Positions 43,211 through 55,237 of a stretch of 64,000 bases of DNA are shown in pieces. Numbering within the stretch: position 1 is the first letter of the stretch; each line of letters opens with the position of its first letter. This DNA is from Taudactylus pleione (taxonomy: Eukaryota > Chordata > Amphibia > Anura > Myobatrachidae). The notes under the pieces were generated by a model that did no database searches, was not told the origin of the DNA, and was given only the letters and a program-made list of their open reading frames with translations. The stretch lies in assembly GCA_031769625.1 (NCBI GenBank), contig JAUIMM010000702.1, positions 2,526,501 through 2,590,500 of the forward strand, given 5' to 3'. Made by a program: the position numbers and the translations under genes.

Positions 43211-44591
43211 TGTCGAAACTAGATTATTGGCTGAGACAAGATCAGTTTAAAATTGAATCGCAGCAACACCGTCTTGTGACTGTCCGCAAGATGCCATTTT
43301 GCGAAATGGCCGCCTAAGCGCCATTTTAGATAAACTCACACTTTAGTACATGTGGCGATAATACTATTAGCATCAAGTGAATGCATCTGTGACTATCGCC
43401 ATAAGTTATGGCGATTCACCAGAAGCCTATTTCATGACTTTACGTATTATAAAGGATATATTTCAGAAATGGCTACATGACAACTAGCTTGTGTAGATAA
43501 GCTTCCTGGACAGTGTCTGCTCTCACTACAGGTGGTCTGACTCGAATACACACCTACATTAGCAAGCTTCCTGCAATGACATGACTTCAAAGACTAGAGT
43601 GTCATCTTATGTCTGTCTCTTGTAGCTGGGCTATTTGCATTTCACACAAGAGACTGGGAGAATAAAGAGTTTTTCTTTTGAAGCCTGGGACAGGTGGGGG
43701 GGACTGCTGACAGAGTGGGCATGTGGAACTATCTGGCTCAGCATGTCACACTGTTAAGATGTTCACTTAGTGAGAGTTAAGTGTACCCTTCCTCATACAC
43801 ACATTAATACGTCTTTATATCAAACCCCGAATACTCACACATTACATATTCACACATAAGGTTTAATAAGCTTTAAAGTATATGATTTAAGTTGGTTCGG
43901 TTAGTTTAAATGCTGAGAAATAAAGATATTTGATAACTAAGGTTTTATACATGTTAAGACAGCCGTGTTTGGTTTCCACAGTATTCTGGTGTAATTGGTG
44001 GGGAGATCACATCATGCATTCTCGAGTTATGGATCGCAGAGACTTCAAACAACAAAATGTATATTTTATGAACAACTGTTAGGATGACTGTTAGGGGGCT
44101 GGTGGGCAGAGACCCCTAGTTGTTGGAGGCTGGGTTGAGTCTATTTGAAGCAGCCTGTTAAATGCTCTGTAACAGATGGTTCCCCCATGGGAACCAATCG
44201 CATAAGCAAGAAACTTCTCTATTGTCCTGTCTATTCTGGGGGGGTATAAACATGTGTGCTCAAACACTTGGTCTTTAGTCTTCTTGCTGAATGCTGATAG
44301 ACGGAGGTTTTCTTTCTGAATGCCGGGATCTGGTCCAGAGCGCATGCGTATGTATACTGTACTTGGGGTCTGTATAATTCCTTTGCGCTAAATTGTACAC
44401 AGATCATAGCGTGTAACTGACTGTACTTTTACTTGAACAATACTTTGTGCTTCGGAACCACATGTTCTGAGTCTGGAGTCTCTATTTATTGTATGACTGC
44501 GTACGCAAATTAGCATCATCCTTAGAGGTTTATAGGAAGGATTTTAGAAGGTACAGGCAGGGGTATATAGAGGTTCATTTTAATATCGTCA
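43211..44591 (+). mobile_element. Endogenous retrovirus 3' LTR
   Basis: Begins TGTCGAAACTAG and ends TATCGTCA, followed by the GTTG duplication (44592-44595). Same order of landmarks as the 5' LTR, including the GGGGGTATAAACATG box near 44243. Confidence 0.93.
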
Positions 44592-47035
44592 GTTGCCTGG
44601 CTATCTGATTGATTTTAGGGGATCGAACATTAAACCGGTTCACCCAAGGTAAAAAAGGGTAAGTTGAGCTCTTAATTTTCTTTACCAGTAATGTATCCTG
44701 GTCTATTTGTAATACTTTATTTTTAGTTTTATTCAAACTCTCTCTGGAGTAACCCTGAGCAACAGATTTATCGATTAGTTGATTAATCTGTAATAAAGCT
44801 TTCTCAGCCTGACTATTGATGCACTTTATCCTAATCATCTGAGAGAATGGAAGCCCATATTTTAAAGAATGTGGGTGATAGTTCTGGGCTTGCAAAAGGG
44901 TATTCCTATCTGTTTCCTTATAATGTACCGATGTAATAAACATCCCTTTATCATTAGAGATTTGAACATCAAGGAAATCGATAGACCTTTGATGTAATCT
45001 GACAGTAAATTTATCAGGACAAACACTCAAATTGTGTTGTTGATGAAGTCAAGGAACGCAATATCCGTGTCATTCCAAATCAGAAATACATAGTCTATGT
45101 ACCTAGAATAAAATTAAATTCTAGAAGCCATCTCTGGTCTATCAAAAAATATACTCTGTTCCATAACAAACATATAGGAATTAGCGTAGCTAGGAGCCAC
45201 GGCAGAACCCATCACGCATCCGTTAATTTGAAGGTAAAAAACACCATCAAAATAAAAAAAGTTTTTTGTCAGGATAAATTCTAGTCGTTGGAGACAAAAA
45301 TCGATAAATGCTGAATCATATAAGTCACATTCGGTTAACAATTTCTTGATAGCCCTCAAGCCATCCCCATGTGGGATATTTGTATATAAACTTGACACAT
45401 TGACACAGATCATCTAAGTATTCATAGAAATCTCTTGCAGATTCTTAAGTTGATTCAAAAAATCAGTAGTGTCAAGTAAACAATTTGGATGTTTTTGAAC
45501 TAGAGGTTGAAGAATAGAATCCAAAAAAATGGATGCTGGCTGTGTCAATGCGCCCCTTGCAGCTATTATCGGACGTCCCCTTATGAATTTTCGGAAGGAT
45601 GTAAAATAAGGGGACTAGAGGATATTCAGGTAAGAGGGTTTTTGATAAATCCTCCTTAATAATTTTCCTCTACAATGCTATGGACAATAAAGTTGACAGT
45701 TCCTTTTTGAATGTATTAGTAGGATCTCCTGCTAATTTTTGATATACTGCAGGGTCATATAATTGTTGGAATGCTTCCGTCCGAAGGTCACTCACATCCT
45801 AAAGCACAATAGCGCCCCCCTTATCGGCAGGGTGAATGATTAAATCAGGATTACCCGATAAAGATTTCAATGCATGTCGCTCATCAGGAGATAAATTGGG
45901 GTGGATCTGTGGTTCTGTATCAGCAATACTCATAACATCTTTGTCAAAAAGGCAAATAAAAGTTTTAATGCTGGAATTAGTAGATGTTGGTCTAAAAGTA
46001 GAGCGTCTCTGAATCTTACGCAATTGAGGTGGGATAGTACTCGCTGACAAAACAGAAGGATCATGAGATTTACTAAAAAACTCTTTTAGTTTTAATTGGC
46101 AGTTAAGATTGAATTTTTCAACCTGCCATTGGAAGTCATCAAAGGGTACCGTGGGGGCAAAAGACAAACCCTTTTTAAGGAGGTTCATCTCTCCATTCGA
46201 TAGATCATAGGATGATAAATTAAAAATGATCTCTTCCTGGGGATAGGAGGTCTTCTTCCACGTCCCTTTGTTTTTTATTCTGATGTCCTCTACGGGTAAA
46301 CCGATGGTGCTTCCCGTAGTTTTTGAACGAGTCGCTGTCCCTAAAGGGATCCCTTTCATGCTATTGATTTGCTCAATGTCACTTGCCATGCTGTTGGAAT
46401 CTTGTGATGTGTCTGTGTCATGCAAATCACGCCGATAATTACGTCTAAAAAATGGACGTTTAGGGTTAGACTATTGTCCCCCCATTAACCATTGGTAGAC
46501 ACGATGTTGTTCATAGTCATATTCTACATTTACATGTTTTGCTTTTTTACATTTTATCAATTCTTTTTTATATACAGCAATCTGGTTGTTAAGTTTCAAC
46601 AGCCAGTCAGTATCTGTGTCAGTGCTTAATATAGGTAGATGCTCAGTTTCAAACTGGACTATTTTGTCTTTCACAACGGTCAATTCTTTGCGTGATTGCT
46701 CAATAACAAGCAGCATCAAGTCAAGAGAACATTTATTTAAAATTGCAATCCATTTTTTGCAAAAAAGGGGATCATAGGACAATTTTTCATCCTGAAGCCT
46801 CTAGGAATCTTTTTGGAGCGGTAGTAATCTCTGAGAGATTCTAAGGAAAGGGATTCAGTATGTACATTCATACTCTCTAAAAATGTCCCCAGCTGGAAAC
46901 AATGCAGGATTAAATGATAGCTCATGAGACGCAGCTGATTCAGCCATAGTGTAACCAATAAAAATGTGTAAAAAAAGTAAAGTCTTAAATGGGCAAAATG
47001 CCCACTAACAGTTAAATAGACAAAAAAATGTGAAA
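44592..47035 (-). mobile_element. PLE-A, 5' part (right of the retroviral insertion)
   Basis: Minus-strand N-terminal region and reverse transcriptase of the PLE whose 3' part is at 26575-27582. Meets PLE-C head to head near 47035. Confidence 0.88.
44596..46947 (-). pseudogene. PLE-A reverse transcriptase, decayed
   Basis: From an ATG at 46947 the pieces give MAESAASHELSFNPALFPAG, then DYYRSKKIPRGFRMKNC, the N-terminal part with HPADKGGAIVL (about 45799), RT motifs VNVSSLYTNIPHGDG and GCVMGSAVAPSYANSY, and a thumb region (RNTLLQAQNYHPHSLKYGLP). Several frameshifts separate them. The first catalytic Asp (DVSSLY in PLE-B) is Asn here, and the YIDD box reads YIDY, so both catalytic acids are damaged as well. 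PLE reverse transcriptases are related to telomerase. Confidence 0.88.
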
Positions 47036-47049
47036 AAAGCGATTTTATT

Positions 47050-48173
47050 CTAGGTACATAGACGATGTATTTCTTATTTGGAATGACACGGATATTGCGT
47101 TCCTTGACTTCATCAAACAACACAATTTGAGTGTTTGTCCTGTTAAATTTACTGTTAGATTTCATCAAAGGTCTATCAATTTTTTTGATGTTCAAATCTC
47201 TAATGATAAAGGGATGTTTATTACATCGGTACATTATAAGGAAACAGATAGGAATATCCTTTTGCAAGCCCAGAGCTATCACCCACATTCTTTAAAATAT
47301 GGGCTTCCATTCTCTCAGATGATTAGGATAAAGCGCATCAATAGTCAGGCTGAGACAGCTTTATTACAGCTTAATCAACTGATCGATACATTTGTTGCTC
47401 AGGGTTACTCCAGAGAGAGTTTGAATAAAACTAAAAATAAAGTATTACAAATAGACCGGGATACATTACTGGTAAAGAAAAATAAGAGCTCCACTAACCC
47501 TTTTTTACCTTGGGTGCACCGGTTTAATGTTCGATCCCCTAAAATCAATCAGATAGCCAGGCAACATTGGCCTATCATTACATCTGATGCAAGTTTGAAA
47601 CTATCAGATACCAGATTTATGTCTTGCTACTCTCGTGGCAGGAATTTATGGGATTTACTTGTGAAATCTGATATTTCCAATAAAATTGAGGTTATCCCTA
47701 CACATTTTTTGTCTAGTAAAAGATTAGGTTGCTTTAAATGTAATTGTGTCACATGTAGGTACCTGATACAGGGTGATTCATTGTTTCACGCGCATTCAGG
47801 TAATAAATATCAGATTCGCCATAGACTTACTTGTAATAGCTCTTATGTAGTATATCAAATCATTTGCCCTTGTGGCCTGTCATATGTGGGAAAGACACAA
47901 TGTAAGTTTAAAGAGCGGATGGCTACCCATCGCTCTACTATTAGATCTCCCCTTGCTAGTGGTTCAAGTTATCAGTCTGTGGCTCGCCACTTTGTGGAGG
48001 CAAAGTATAACTTGGCATGCATGAAATATTGTATGATCGATCACATTCCCCCGTCCTTTAGGGGAGGTGATAGGGATCGACGTTTGCTCTGCTGTGAGGC
48101 ACAGTGGATACAACGTTTAGATGTTATTTCCCCTAGGGGGTTAAATGAATCTTTATGCTTGACTCCGTTCTGA
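47050..48173 (+). pseudogene. PLE-C RT C-terminal half and GIY-YIG endonuclease
   Basis: The frame starts at YIDDVFLIWND (intact acidic box at about 47057-47070). One frame change near 47127 follows, then an open frame of 348 codons to the stop at 48171-48173. It contains the thumb (RNILLQAQSYHPHSLKYGLP), the linker KRLGCFKCNCVTCRYLIQGD, the nuclease SYVVYQIICPCGLSYVGKTQ and the terminal SPRGLNESLCLTPF. The upstream half of RT is missing, so it cannot act in cis. Confidence 0.9.
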
Positions 48174-48416
48174 CTTATATTATGTATACTAATTTTTTGA
48201 GATCACATATGTATATGTATTTGTTCATTGTTTAATGTTTATTGTGTTTAGCTTTGTAACCATGGTGATGGTACATGTGGTGTCATCAGCTGTTACGGAC
48301 CTTACGTGATGACATCATCAAGCCGCTTCCGGACGGGTGTGTGGTGCCGATCCTGGTGTGGCGTGTGCACTTGGGTGAAAACTACTTAAGGTAAGTTGTA
48401 TTTGTTCTTTTGTATC

Positions 48417-48447
48417 CTGACGATAGTGTGTCTATCACTGAAACGTT
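48417..48447 (+). ncRNA. Hammerhead-like motif of PLE-C
   Basis: CTGACGA (48417-48423), an imperfect AGTGT/ATCACT stem, GAAA (48440-48443) and the ACGT stem-III palindrome. Located in the 3' tail as in PLE-A. Confidence 0.55.
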
Positions 48448-48518
48448 AATTTCCACCTCTGTGTCTTTGCTTGATTATTGTGCCGAGTGCCGCACCTTAT
48501 CTCCATATATATATATAT

Positions 48519-48624
48519 GTACTTTTCTGAAGACAGTTACATAAAAGAACTGAAACGTTACCATTTGGCTCACCTTCGTGTTTCCTCATACGGGTCCGTG
48601 AGTGCCGCACCTCCTGGTCTGTAT
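48519..48624 (+). repeat. PLE-B 5' terminal repeat with hammerhead-like motif
   Basis: Starts GTACTTTTCTGAAGACAGTT. The motif CTGAAGA (48527-48533), AGTT/AACT stem, GAAA (48552-48555) and ACGT lies at its start. Stem I pairing is poor, so activity is uncertain. Confidence 0.75.
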
Positions 48625-48924
48625 TTCGCTATATTGTGGGGGCACCCGGCAAAGCTGCTTATATTTCAATGAGTGCCGGTCCTGTGTTGTTTGTAGTTGG
48701 TTATGCTCTGTGGTGAGGATGCATTTTCCTGACAAGGCACCATAAAACTCCTTTATTAGGGGTTAAAAATTGTTTGTCTTCATCTCCAGTCCCTCCGTTT
48801 TTTAAAAAGTATTGTCATACACAATTTTTTATATGTTGTTGATGTTGTGACATTGTTTCACTGGATCGGAAACAAATAACATTTTGTGGCACATAGTAAC
48901 TACTGGTGTGACATTGTTTTACAA

Positions 48925-51900
48925 ATGGCAGAAACACAGGCTGACGCTTCTGAAACCCTATTTAACCCCAGTAACTATCCAGTGGGGGATGCCTTTACTT
49001 ATTCAGAGTCCGAGGCAGAGGACATTCTATATAAAGAGATGCTGGATGATGAGGCTGAATCTTGCACACCAGATGTGATTTATCGAGATCTATTAAGATT
49101 AAAGAAAAAAGAAATCGATTTTAAATTACATGGTATTTCACTTAGTGATTACTTTAAGACCAAAAAAATACCCAGAGGTTTCCGTATTAGGAATTGTCCA
49201 ACAATCGGTCGGAATGATCCAGCATTTTGTAAGAAATGGATTGCCATTTTAAATAAATGCTCATATCATTTATTATTATTGGTGATCGAACAGTCCAAAA
49301 AGGAGTTAGCAACGATTGTCGAGAAAATCGATAGTTTTGAATCTATACATCTGTCCACGCTAAAGGCTGACAAAGAGTTAGACTGGATGGAAAAATTGTC
49401 CAACCAAGTGAATGTTTATAAGAGAGACTTGATTAAATTTAAAAAGGAAAAACTGCGGAAAGTCGAATTGGATTACGAGAGACATCAGGTTTATCGATGG
49501 CTGTCAGGAGGGCAGCAGGAATATGAACGAAGGGTACCATTTTTTAGGAGACGGAGACTCCCTTATCCAGCAGTGGATAGTGAATCATCCCAGGAATTAT
49601 ATAGTACCGCTAGCGATACAGACAGACCTAAGGGAGGTGCTAGACGACAACCCTCTGGCCCTTTAGGGGTTACCACCCGCACCAGATTGCCTGTCGCTCC
49701 AAACGTCATACCAGATGAGGTGGTCAAAACTCTAGGGGGGCAAACGTGGCAACAAACCCCCGCTACCACGGAGGAAATAATTTTTAATCTGTCCTCCCAT
49801 ATATTAACAAAAAGTGAAACCAGCCTGCTTAAGAAGGGATTATCTTTCATTCCTTCAAATCAGCTAAAGGAGGTAGACTGGCAGATTGAAAAATACCAAC
49901 TACAACGAAAGTTAAAACTGAGGGAATTTTTCTTCAAAAACCCCAGTAAACAGGAACTAGTGCCCCCCTCTATAATTATTCCGGATAAAGTTAAAAAGTT
50001 GAAAGAGAGATCACAGTTTGACCCAGTCTCCTATAATCCTTCGATTAAAACGTTTATACGCTCCTTGGACTATGAGGTGGCCCTGCAATTGAATAAACAT
50101 AAGGACTCGCATCCCAATCTTACTAAATTGGAAAGAGAGGCATTGAAATCGCTCTCTAAGAATTCAAACCTAACAATTCGCCCCGCAGACAAGGGGGGAG
50201 CTATTGTGTTGCAGGATACTCCTGAATATGTTATGGAAATTAACAGGCAACTCAATGACTGTAAAGTTTATCATAAACTTAATAGTGATCCTACCTTATA
50301 GTTTAAACAAGAACTGACTGAGATCCTTTTGTCTGCCAAGGATCGTACTGTCATCGATGAGGAACTCTTTGAAATTCTTATTCCACATTTCCCAATTACA
50401 CCGGTGATATATACCCTTCCTAAAATGCACAAGGGCATTTTACCCCCTCCAGGCCGACCGATTATTTCGGCCAGGGGTTCATTATTTCAGCCAACGTCTA
50501 TATTTTTGGACTCAGTATTACAACCGCTGGTACAAAACCATGCTCATTTCTTGTTAGATAGCACCTCCTTACTCAATAAGTTAAAGCCTTTTGAGGTTCT
50601 CACTGAGAATCTATGGTTTATTATGGCTGATGTATCTAGCCTTTACACTATTATACCCCACCATGAAGGTCTTGATGCTGTGAAACAGATGCTAAGTAAT
50701 AGTGATCTGTTCACTTTGAATCAAATTGAGGTATATCTCTCCTTGTTTGAAATTATTCTAACAAAAAATTTCTTTATGTTTGACAATATATTTTATCAAC
50801 AAGTCACAGGCTGTGCCATGGGCTCCTCAGTGGCTCCGGCATATGCCAATTGCTATATGTTTGGAATAGAGGAGGAATTGTTTTTTAAGAACAAGGACAT
50901 CTGCGATGAAATCGTTTTTTATACGAGGTTCATCGATGATCTCCTCATTTTTTGGAGAGGTACTAAAGAGAAATTCATTAAATTGATTGAGACTCACAAT
51001 GTGACTGAATGTCCTGTAAAACTTACATACAAAATGAGCCAAGATTGCATAGATTTTCTTGACATCAGATTAATAAGAGATAACAACAGACTAATTACTA
51101 CATTGTTCTCCAAACCTACGGACCGTAACACATTGTTACAATATCAAAGCTGCCATCCTTCCAAACTCAAGGCAGGTCTCCCATACTCACAAATGTTACG
51201 TATAGTTAGAACGAATAGCGATACAGTGAGGGCTTCTCAACAACTAGATGAAATGATATTAAAATTTGCCCAGAGAGGTTATAATAAACATCAATTGTTA
51301 ACCACTAAAAACCGGGTTCTAGCTTTGAATAGAGACCAACTGTTATGTACACAGCATGAGAAGGATGTTAAGAACAGATTCCCATGGGTAACTCGTTTTA
51401 ATATACATTCTACAATGATTAATAGAACATCAAAAAAACTCTGGCCAATAGTGGCAACAGACCCAGACCTTGATTTGAACAGGGCTAATCTTATGCCATG
51501 TTACTCCAGGGGAAAAAATCTTAGAGATCTATTGGTGAAAACAAATTACAGTTCTAAAGATGTTTCAGGCCCTCTCCATTTCCTTAGTATTAAACAACAT
51601 GGGTGTTTTAGATGATCATGTACTACCTGCAAATTCTTGATTCAGGGTAACATATTTTACCATCCGCACACGGGTAAAAAATTTTTCATAAAGCATCACC
51701 TTACATGCAACAGCATGTTTGTGATATATCAAATAATTTGTCCTTGTGGGCTCTCCTATATTGGGAAGACACAGCGAAAATTTAAAGAAAGGATGGCGGG
51801 CCATAGGTCTGCCATCAAAGCAGCTATTACCCATGGTACAAGTGATCAACCCGTGGCGAGACATTTTCAGGAATCTAAGCATACCTTAGCGTCATTAAGA

Positions 51901-52050
51901 TATCGTATGATTGACCATGTCCCACCTCTAATGCGGGGTGGGGATCGCGGGAAATTACTATTAAGGAAAGAGGCAGAATGGATTCTGAGACTTGATGTAT
52001 TATACCCTAAAGGTTTAAATGATAATATCTCCTTTGTTGGCTTTAGCTAA
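48925..52050 (+). pseudogene. PLE-B polyprotein: RT plus GIY-YIG, two stop codons
   Basis: One frame of 1,041 sense positions from ATG at 48925 is broken only by TAG (50299-50301) and TGA (51613-51615). Order: acidic N-terminus (MAETQADASETLFNPSNY), a Lys-rich helical region, RPADKGGAIVL, RT motifs KMHKGILPPPGRPIISARGS, ADVSSLYTIIPHHEG (first Asp intact), GCAMGSSVAPAYANCY and FIDDLLIFW (catalytic pair intact), a thumb, a Cys-rich linker, then VIYQIICPCGLSYIGKTQRK with FKERMAGHR, and the C-terminus PKGLNDNISFVGFS. The product would nick DNA and copy its own RNA at the nick. Only the two stops are seen as defects. Confidence 0.9.
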
Positions 52051-52701
52051 ACTCTAAAGCACCGCTACCATTATGTGTTAGACTAAAGTTCCCTTTGGCT
52101 AAAATATCCATGATGATAGAATATTGGTGTATGTATGTATTTTGTTCTCATTTGTCTGTTGTTATACAGGATTATTCAGTTTGATTATTGCTGATTTGTG
52201 TAGTATGGCGATGTACTTTGAGGGTGTACCAATGTAAGTAACATTGGTTTGTAATAGATATTGACTCAGCATGATTGCATTTTTATGTATTACCCTATGA
52301 GCTTGATGTCTAAGCAATTATGTCCTGTGTGTTGAGATTCGTCCCGTTTTGTAATACATCTCTCTTTTTTACAATAATAATAATAATAATGATATACCCG
52401 GGTGATTGGGTTGTGTGAGCAGTCTATTTTGGTACTGCTGGCGGCTAACTTTTATGTACTGTTGTATTTATACCATATAACTATGTAGCCTGGTCATACG
52501 TAAGTGGTGTTGTGATCAAACAACTTGTTATTTTGTTGCTTAGCAACGATTGGTGTGGGTATCACGTGGTGTGCGCCGAGAGTGGTGACGTCATCGTCAG
52601 CGCCGACGATTCAGCGGGAACGAGGAAGCTGATCATGCGGCGCGGATTGGACACTTGGTGATTGGTGATGGGCTATTTAAGGTATGTTGTTTGTATGTTT
52701 T

Positions 52702-52807
52702 GTACTTTTCTGAAGACAGTTACATAAAAGAACTGAAACGTTACCATTTGGCTCACCTTCGTGTTTCCTCATATGGGTCCGTGAGTGCCGCACCTCCTGG
52801 TCTGTAT
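52702..52807 (+). repeat. PLE-B 3' terminal repeat with hammerhead-like motif
   Basis: Copy of 48519-48624. Motif CTGAAGA at 52710-52716 and GAAA at 52735-52738. Confidence 0.75.
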
Positions 52808-52829
52808 ATATATTTATATATATATACTG

Positions 52830-52908
<79 letters not shown>

Positions 52909-52912
52909 ATTC
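52808..52912. repeat. (TA)n then (GA)n microsatellite
   Basis: A TA tract passes into a GAGA tract at about 52855, immediately after the PLE-B terminal repeat. Confidence 0.95.
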
Positions 52913-53956
52913 GTAATTAAATAAATAAAAAACCTGGAATCAGGTGTGTCCGCCGAACACACATGGAATTGGTTCCTTCGCATACTTCTTATTGACAGTT
53001 TGACAAGACAACTCTAGTTAAAAATAAATATATATATTTTTTAAATATAAATAAATTATACATTTTTATAACAATATATAAACCTTACCCCAAAAGGACA
53101 ATGCTGTCAAGACTAACACATACATTACAGCTTCCCATTAAAGGCCAGTTACCACACACTGGGGGGAACCCCGGCCTAGTTATCCAAGATTTGACATTAA
53201 AACATTTTTTTATATTTATTAATATAACCTATAACCTTAACATGCAAGAACAAACCAGAGAAAATAAGTGGTTGTATCTGCTGACATATATTAAACACAT
53301 GCCAAGGGGATAGACACATGTCAAATTATTATTATTTGTATTAAAATAAACAAATACATGCAAAAATTTAAAATATTTGATCCAATTTTTCAAATTTAAG
53401 ATGATTTTTAACTGCCCAAATTGACCCAAAACTTTAGTGTTTTTATAAATGTCTTATCGTTTAATAAAATAAATTAAAATATTTTTTGGACCAAATCTAA
53501 AAATGCAAATACAAAAATGTATGGCTTAAAATAAGAGACTAGAGACTAAACTACGGGATTGGACCAATATCTAAATTGAACTTTGAACAACCCATTATTA
53601 TTAGTAATGATATCACACAACTGCCATACACACCAGTCAAACCTCCTATATCTCGAACATGTTACTTAATGGATCTGTGATCACAGATTGCTACAGTTGT
53701 TACACTGTTTATGGTCTTTACGATGATTTATATCAAACACACTAGCCAGAGTGCAGGGTAAATAGGCTGAAAAATTGAATTACCAAATAATTACTACATG
53801 TGTATTTATTAATAAATTATGGATTTCTTTTTATTGACATAAACTTAAGTATGACAATAATGTATGACACTTTTCAAAATTTTAAAAATTCATTTTGATG
53901 ATTACTGTGATGATTCAACCATGTAAAAGGTGTACTGAAATTAGAAAAAAAATTAC
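52913..53956. other. Intron sequence, nothing recognised
   Basis: AT-rich; no exon meeting the phase-1 rule was found by eye between the nest and exon 4. Confidence 0.4.
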
Positions 53957-54076
53957 CTTCATTTAAATCATCCTCAATAATGTCAATATCCCTAGACAAA
54001 GACATGGATGGTACTGCATGTGTAGCTGTTGATAGTTGATTTTTGTCTAGATGATGTTTCACCACTTTTCTTAACA
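53957..54076 (-). pseudogene. Multi-exon locus, exon 4 (120 bp)
   Basis: Minus strand: acceptor ATAACAG|TGTTAAG and donor AATGAAG|GTAATT give a phase-1 exon encoding VLRKVVKHHLDKNQLSTATH, AVPSMSLSRDIDIIEDDLNE. An upstream acceptor GTTACAG|CACAATCC (54125) would lengthen it but shifts phase and meets a stop, so the short form is preferred. The intron that follows contains the 26-kb nest. Confidence 0.6.
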
Positions 54077-54457
54077 CTGTTATATTAGATGGTCTTGGTT
54101 TGTTGTGAAGTTTATTTGGATTGTGCTGTAACATTAAAAAAATTTAATTTTGCATGGTTATGCTACATTCAATACTTACATGATTATTATTGTTTACCAC
54201 TCCCTATACAATTGACATATTTTAGTATATTGCTCACATTTGGTACAATGGGCTAGTGAAATATTCTACAATTTTTTTATGTTTTACCAATAATTTTGTA
54301 GACTAAAAATTTTTTTAAATACAATAAAAAAATCCATAAATATCATCTGTTACCTGCCAACAGCAACACCTATATCTACAATTACAAATATACTGTATAA
54401 TAACAATACATTAAAATTTTTAGAAATAATTAACTGGAATTAAAAAACCACACTGAC

Positions 54458-54550
54458 CAAGATTCATCATACTTGTTCCTTCTCCTGCTCCTTTGTGAAA
54501 TGATTTACTTGTTCCTTCTCCAGCTCCTTTGTGAAATGATTTATGGGGAT
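54458..54550 (-). pseudogene. Multi-exon locus, exon 3 (93 bp) with 12-residue duplication
   Basis: Minus strand: acceptor ATTCTAG|ATCCCC, donor AATCTTG|GTCAGT. In phase 1 it encodes DPH, then KSFHKGAGEGTS twice in tandem, then MMNLG. The duplication is 36 bp at the DNA level with a single difference, so it arose recently and kept the frame. Confidence 0.65.
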
Positions 54551-54855
54551 CTAGAATTATAATAGAGAAAATTTGTACCTTAAATATTTTCTTGAAAATA
54601 CAAATAACAAAAAACCATTCTATAATTAAATAGTGATTTTCATATAGCAAAATTACCAATCATGCTTTAACACATAAAAGGCCAAATAAATTCTGAAAAT
54701 ATAGTTGTAAATTGAGGCACAATGTCCCATCTAAAATGAATAGAGATACTAATAACACCCTATTACAAAAAAATTATATAGAAAAAAAATTATAAATAAA
54801 AAGAAAACCACGACAACTTATAAATAACTGTAATTATATTGTTATTTTATCTCAC

Positions 54856-54924
54856 CATGTTCATTTATATTTTGTTTCTTAGATGTTCTGTTCTTCGGAG
54901 GTAATGCCAAGTTCTGGTCTGATT
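54856..54924 (-). pseudogene. Multi-exon locus, exon 2 (69 bp)
   Basis: Minus strand: acceptor AAAACAG|AATCAG, donor AACATG|GTGAG. Encodes ESDQNLALPPKNRTSKKQNI NEH in phase 1, with a basic patch (KNRTSKKQ) that could be a nuclear localisation signal. Confidence 0.65.
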
Positions 54925-55237
54925 CTGTTTTAAAAAACAAAGTAATACATTTGATAAAATGTAATATAAAATCAAAACATATAGCTGATTTATATTTTAA
55001 CAGCCACAAAATTTACTATATTACAATATTAATCATTTATATTAAATATTTCCACAATAATGAAAAATTTCTATTTTTAATTACTCCACAAAATGTTTTA
55101 AAAATAACAAAATAATGATATAATGACCACATTACATCTAGACTGTACTAGACCTTACCTTCCATTCCTCAAATCAAATACATTTCAATAATGTAATTTT
55201 TATTTTAAATTTAGAAGTTTTTAAATTATTAGCTTAC

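Larger units (their letters stand above)
47036..48510 (+). mobile_element. PLE-C, 5'-truncated copy inverted to PLE-A
   Basis: Begins at the RT active-site region and continues through endonuclease and 3' tail. The protein is about 90 percent like PLE-A by eye, so the two are copies of one family arranged head to head. The tail ends at a TA run near 48507-48518. Confidence 0.85.
48511..52810 (+). mobile_element. PLE-B, nearly complete Penelope-like element
   Basis: Flanked by 106-bp direct repeats (48519-48624 and 52702-52807) that differ at one base seen by eye; these are PLE terminal repeats. Between them lie a short leader, one long reading frame and a 3' region of about 650 bp. It joins PLE-C at a TA microsatellite and ends in a TA/GA microsatellite. 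Confidence 0.88.
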
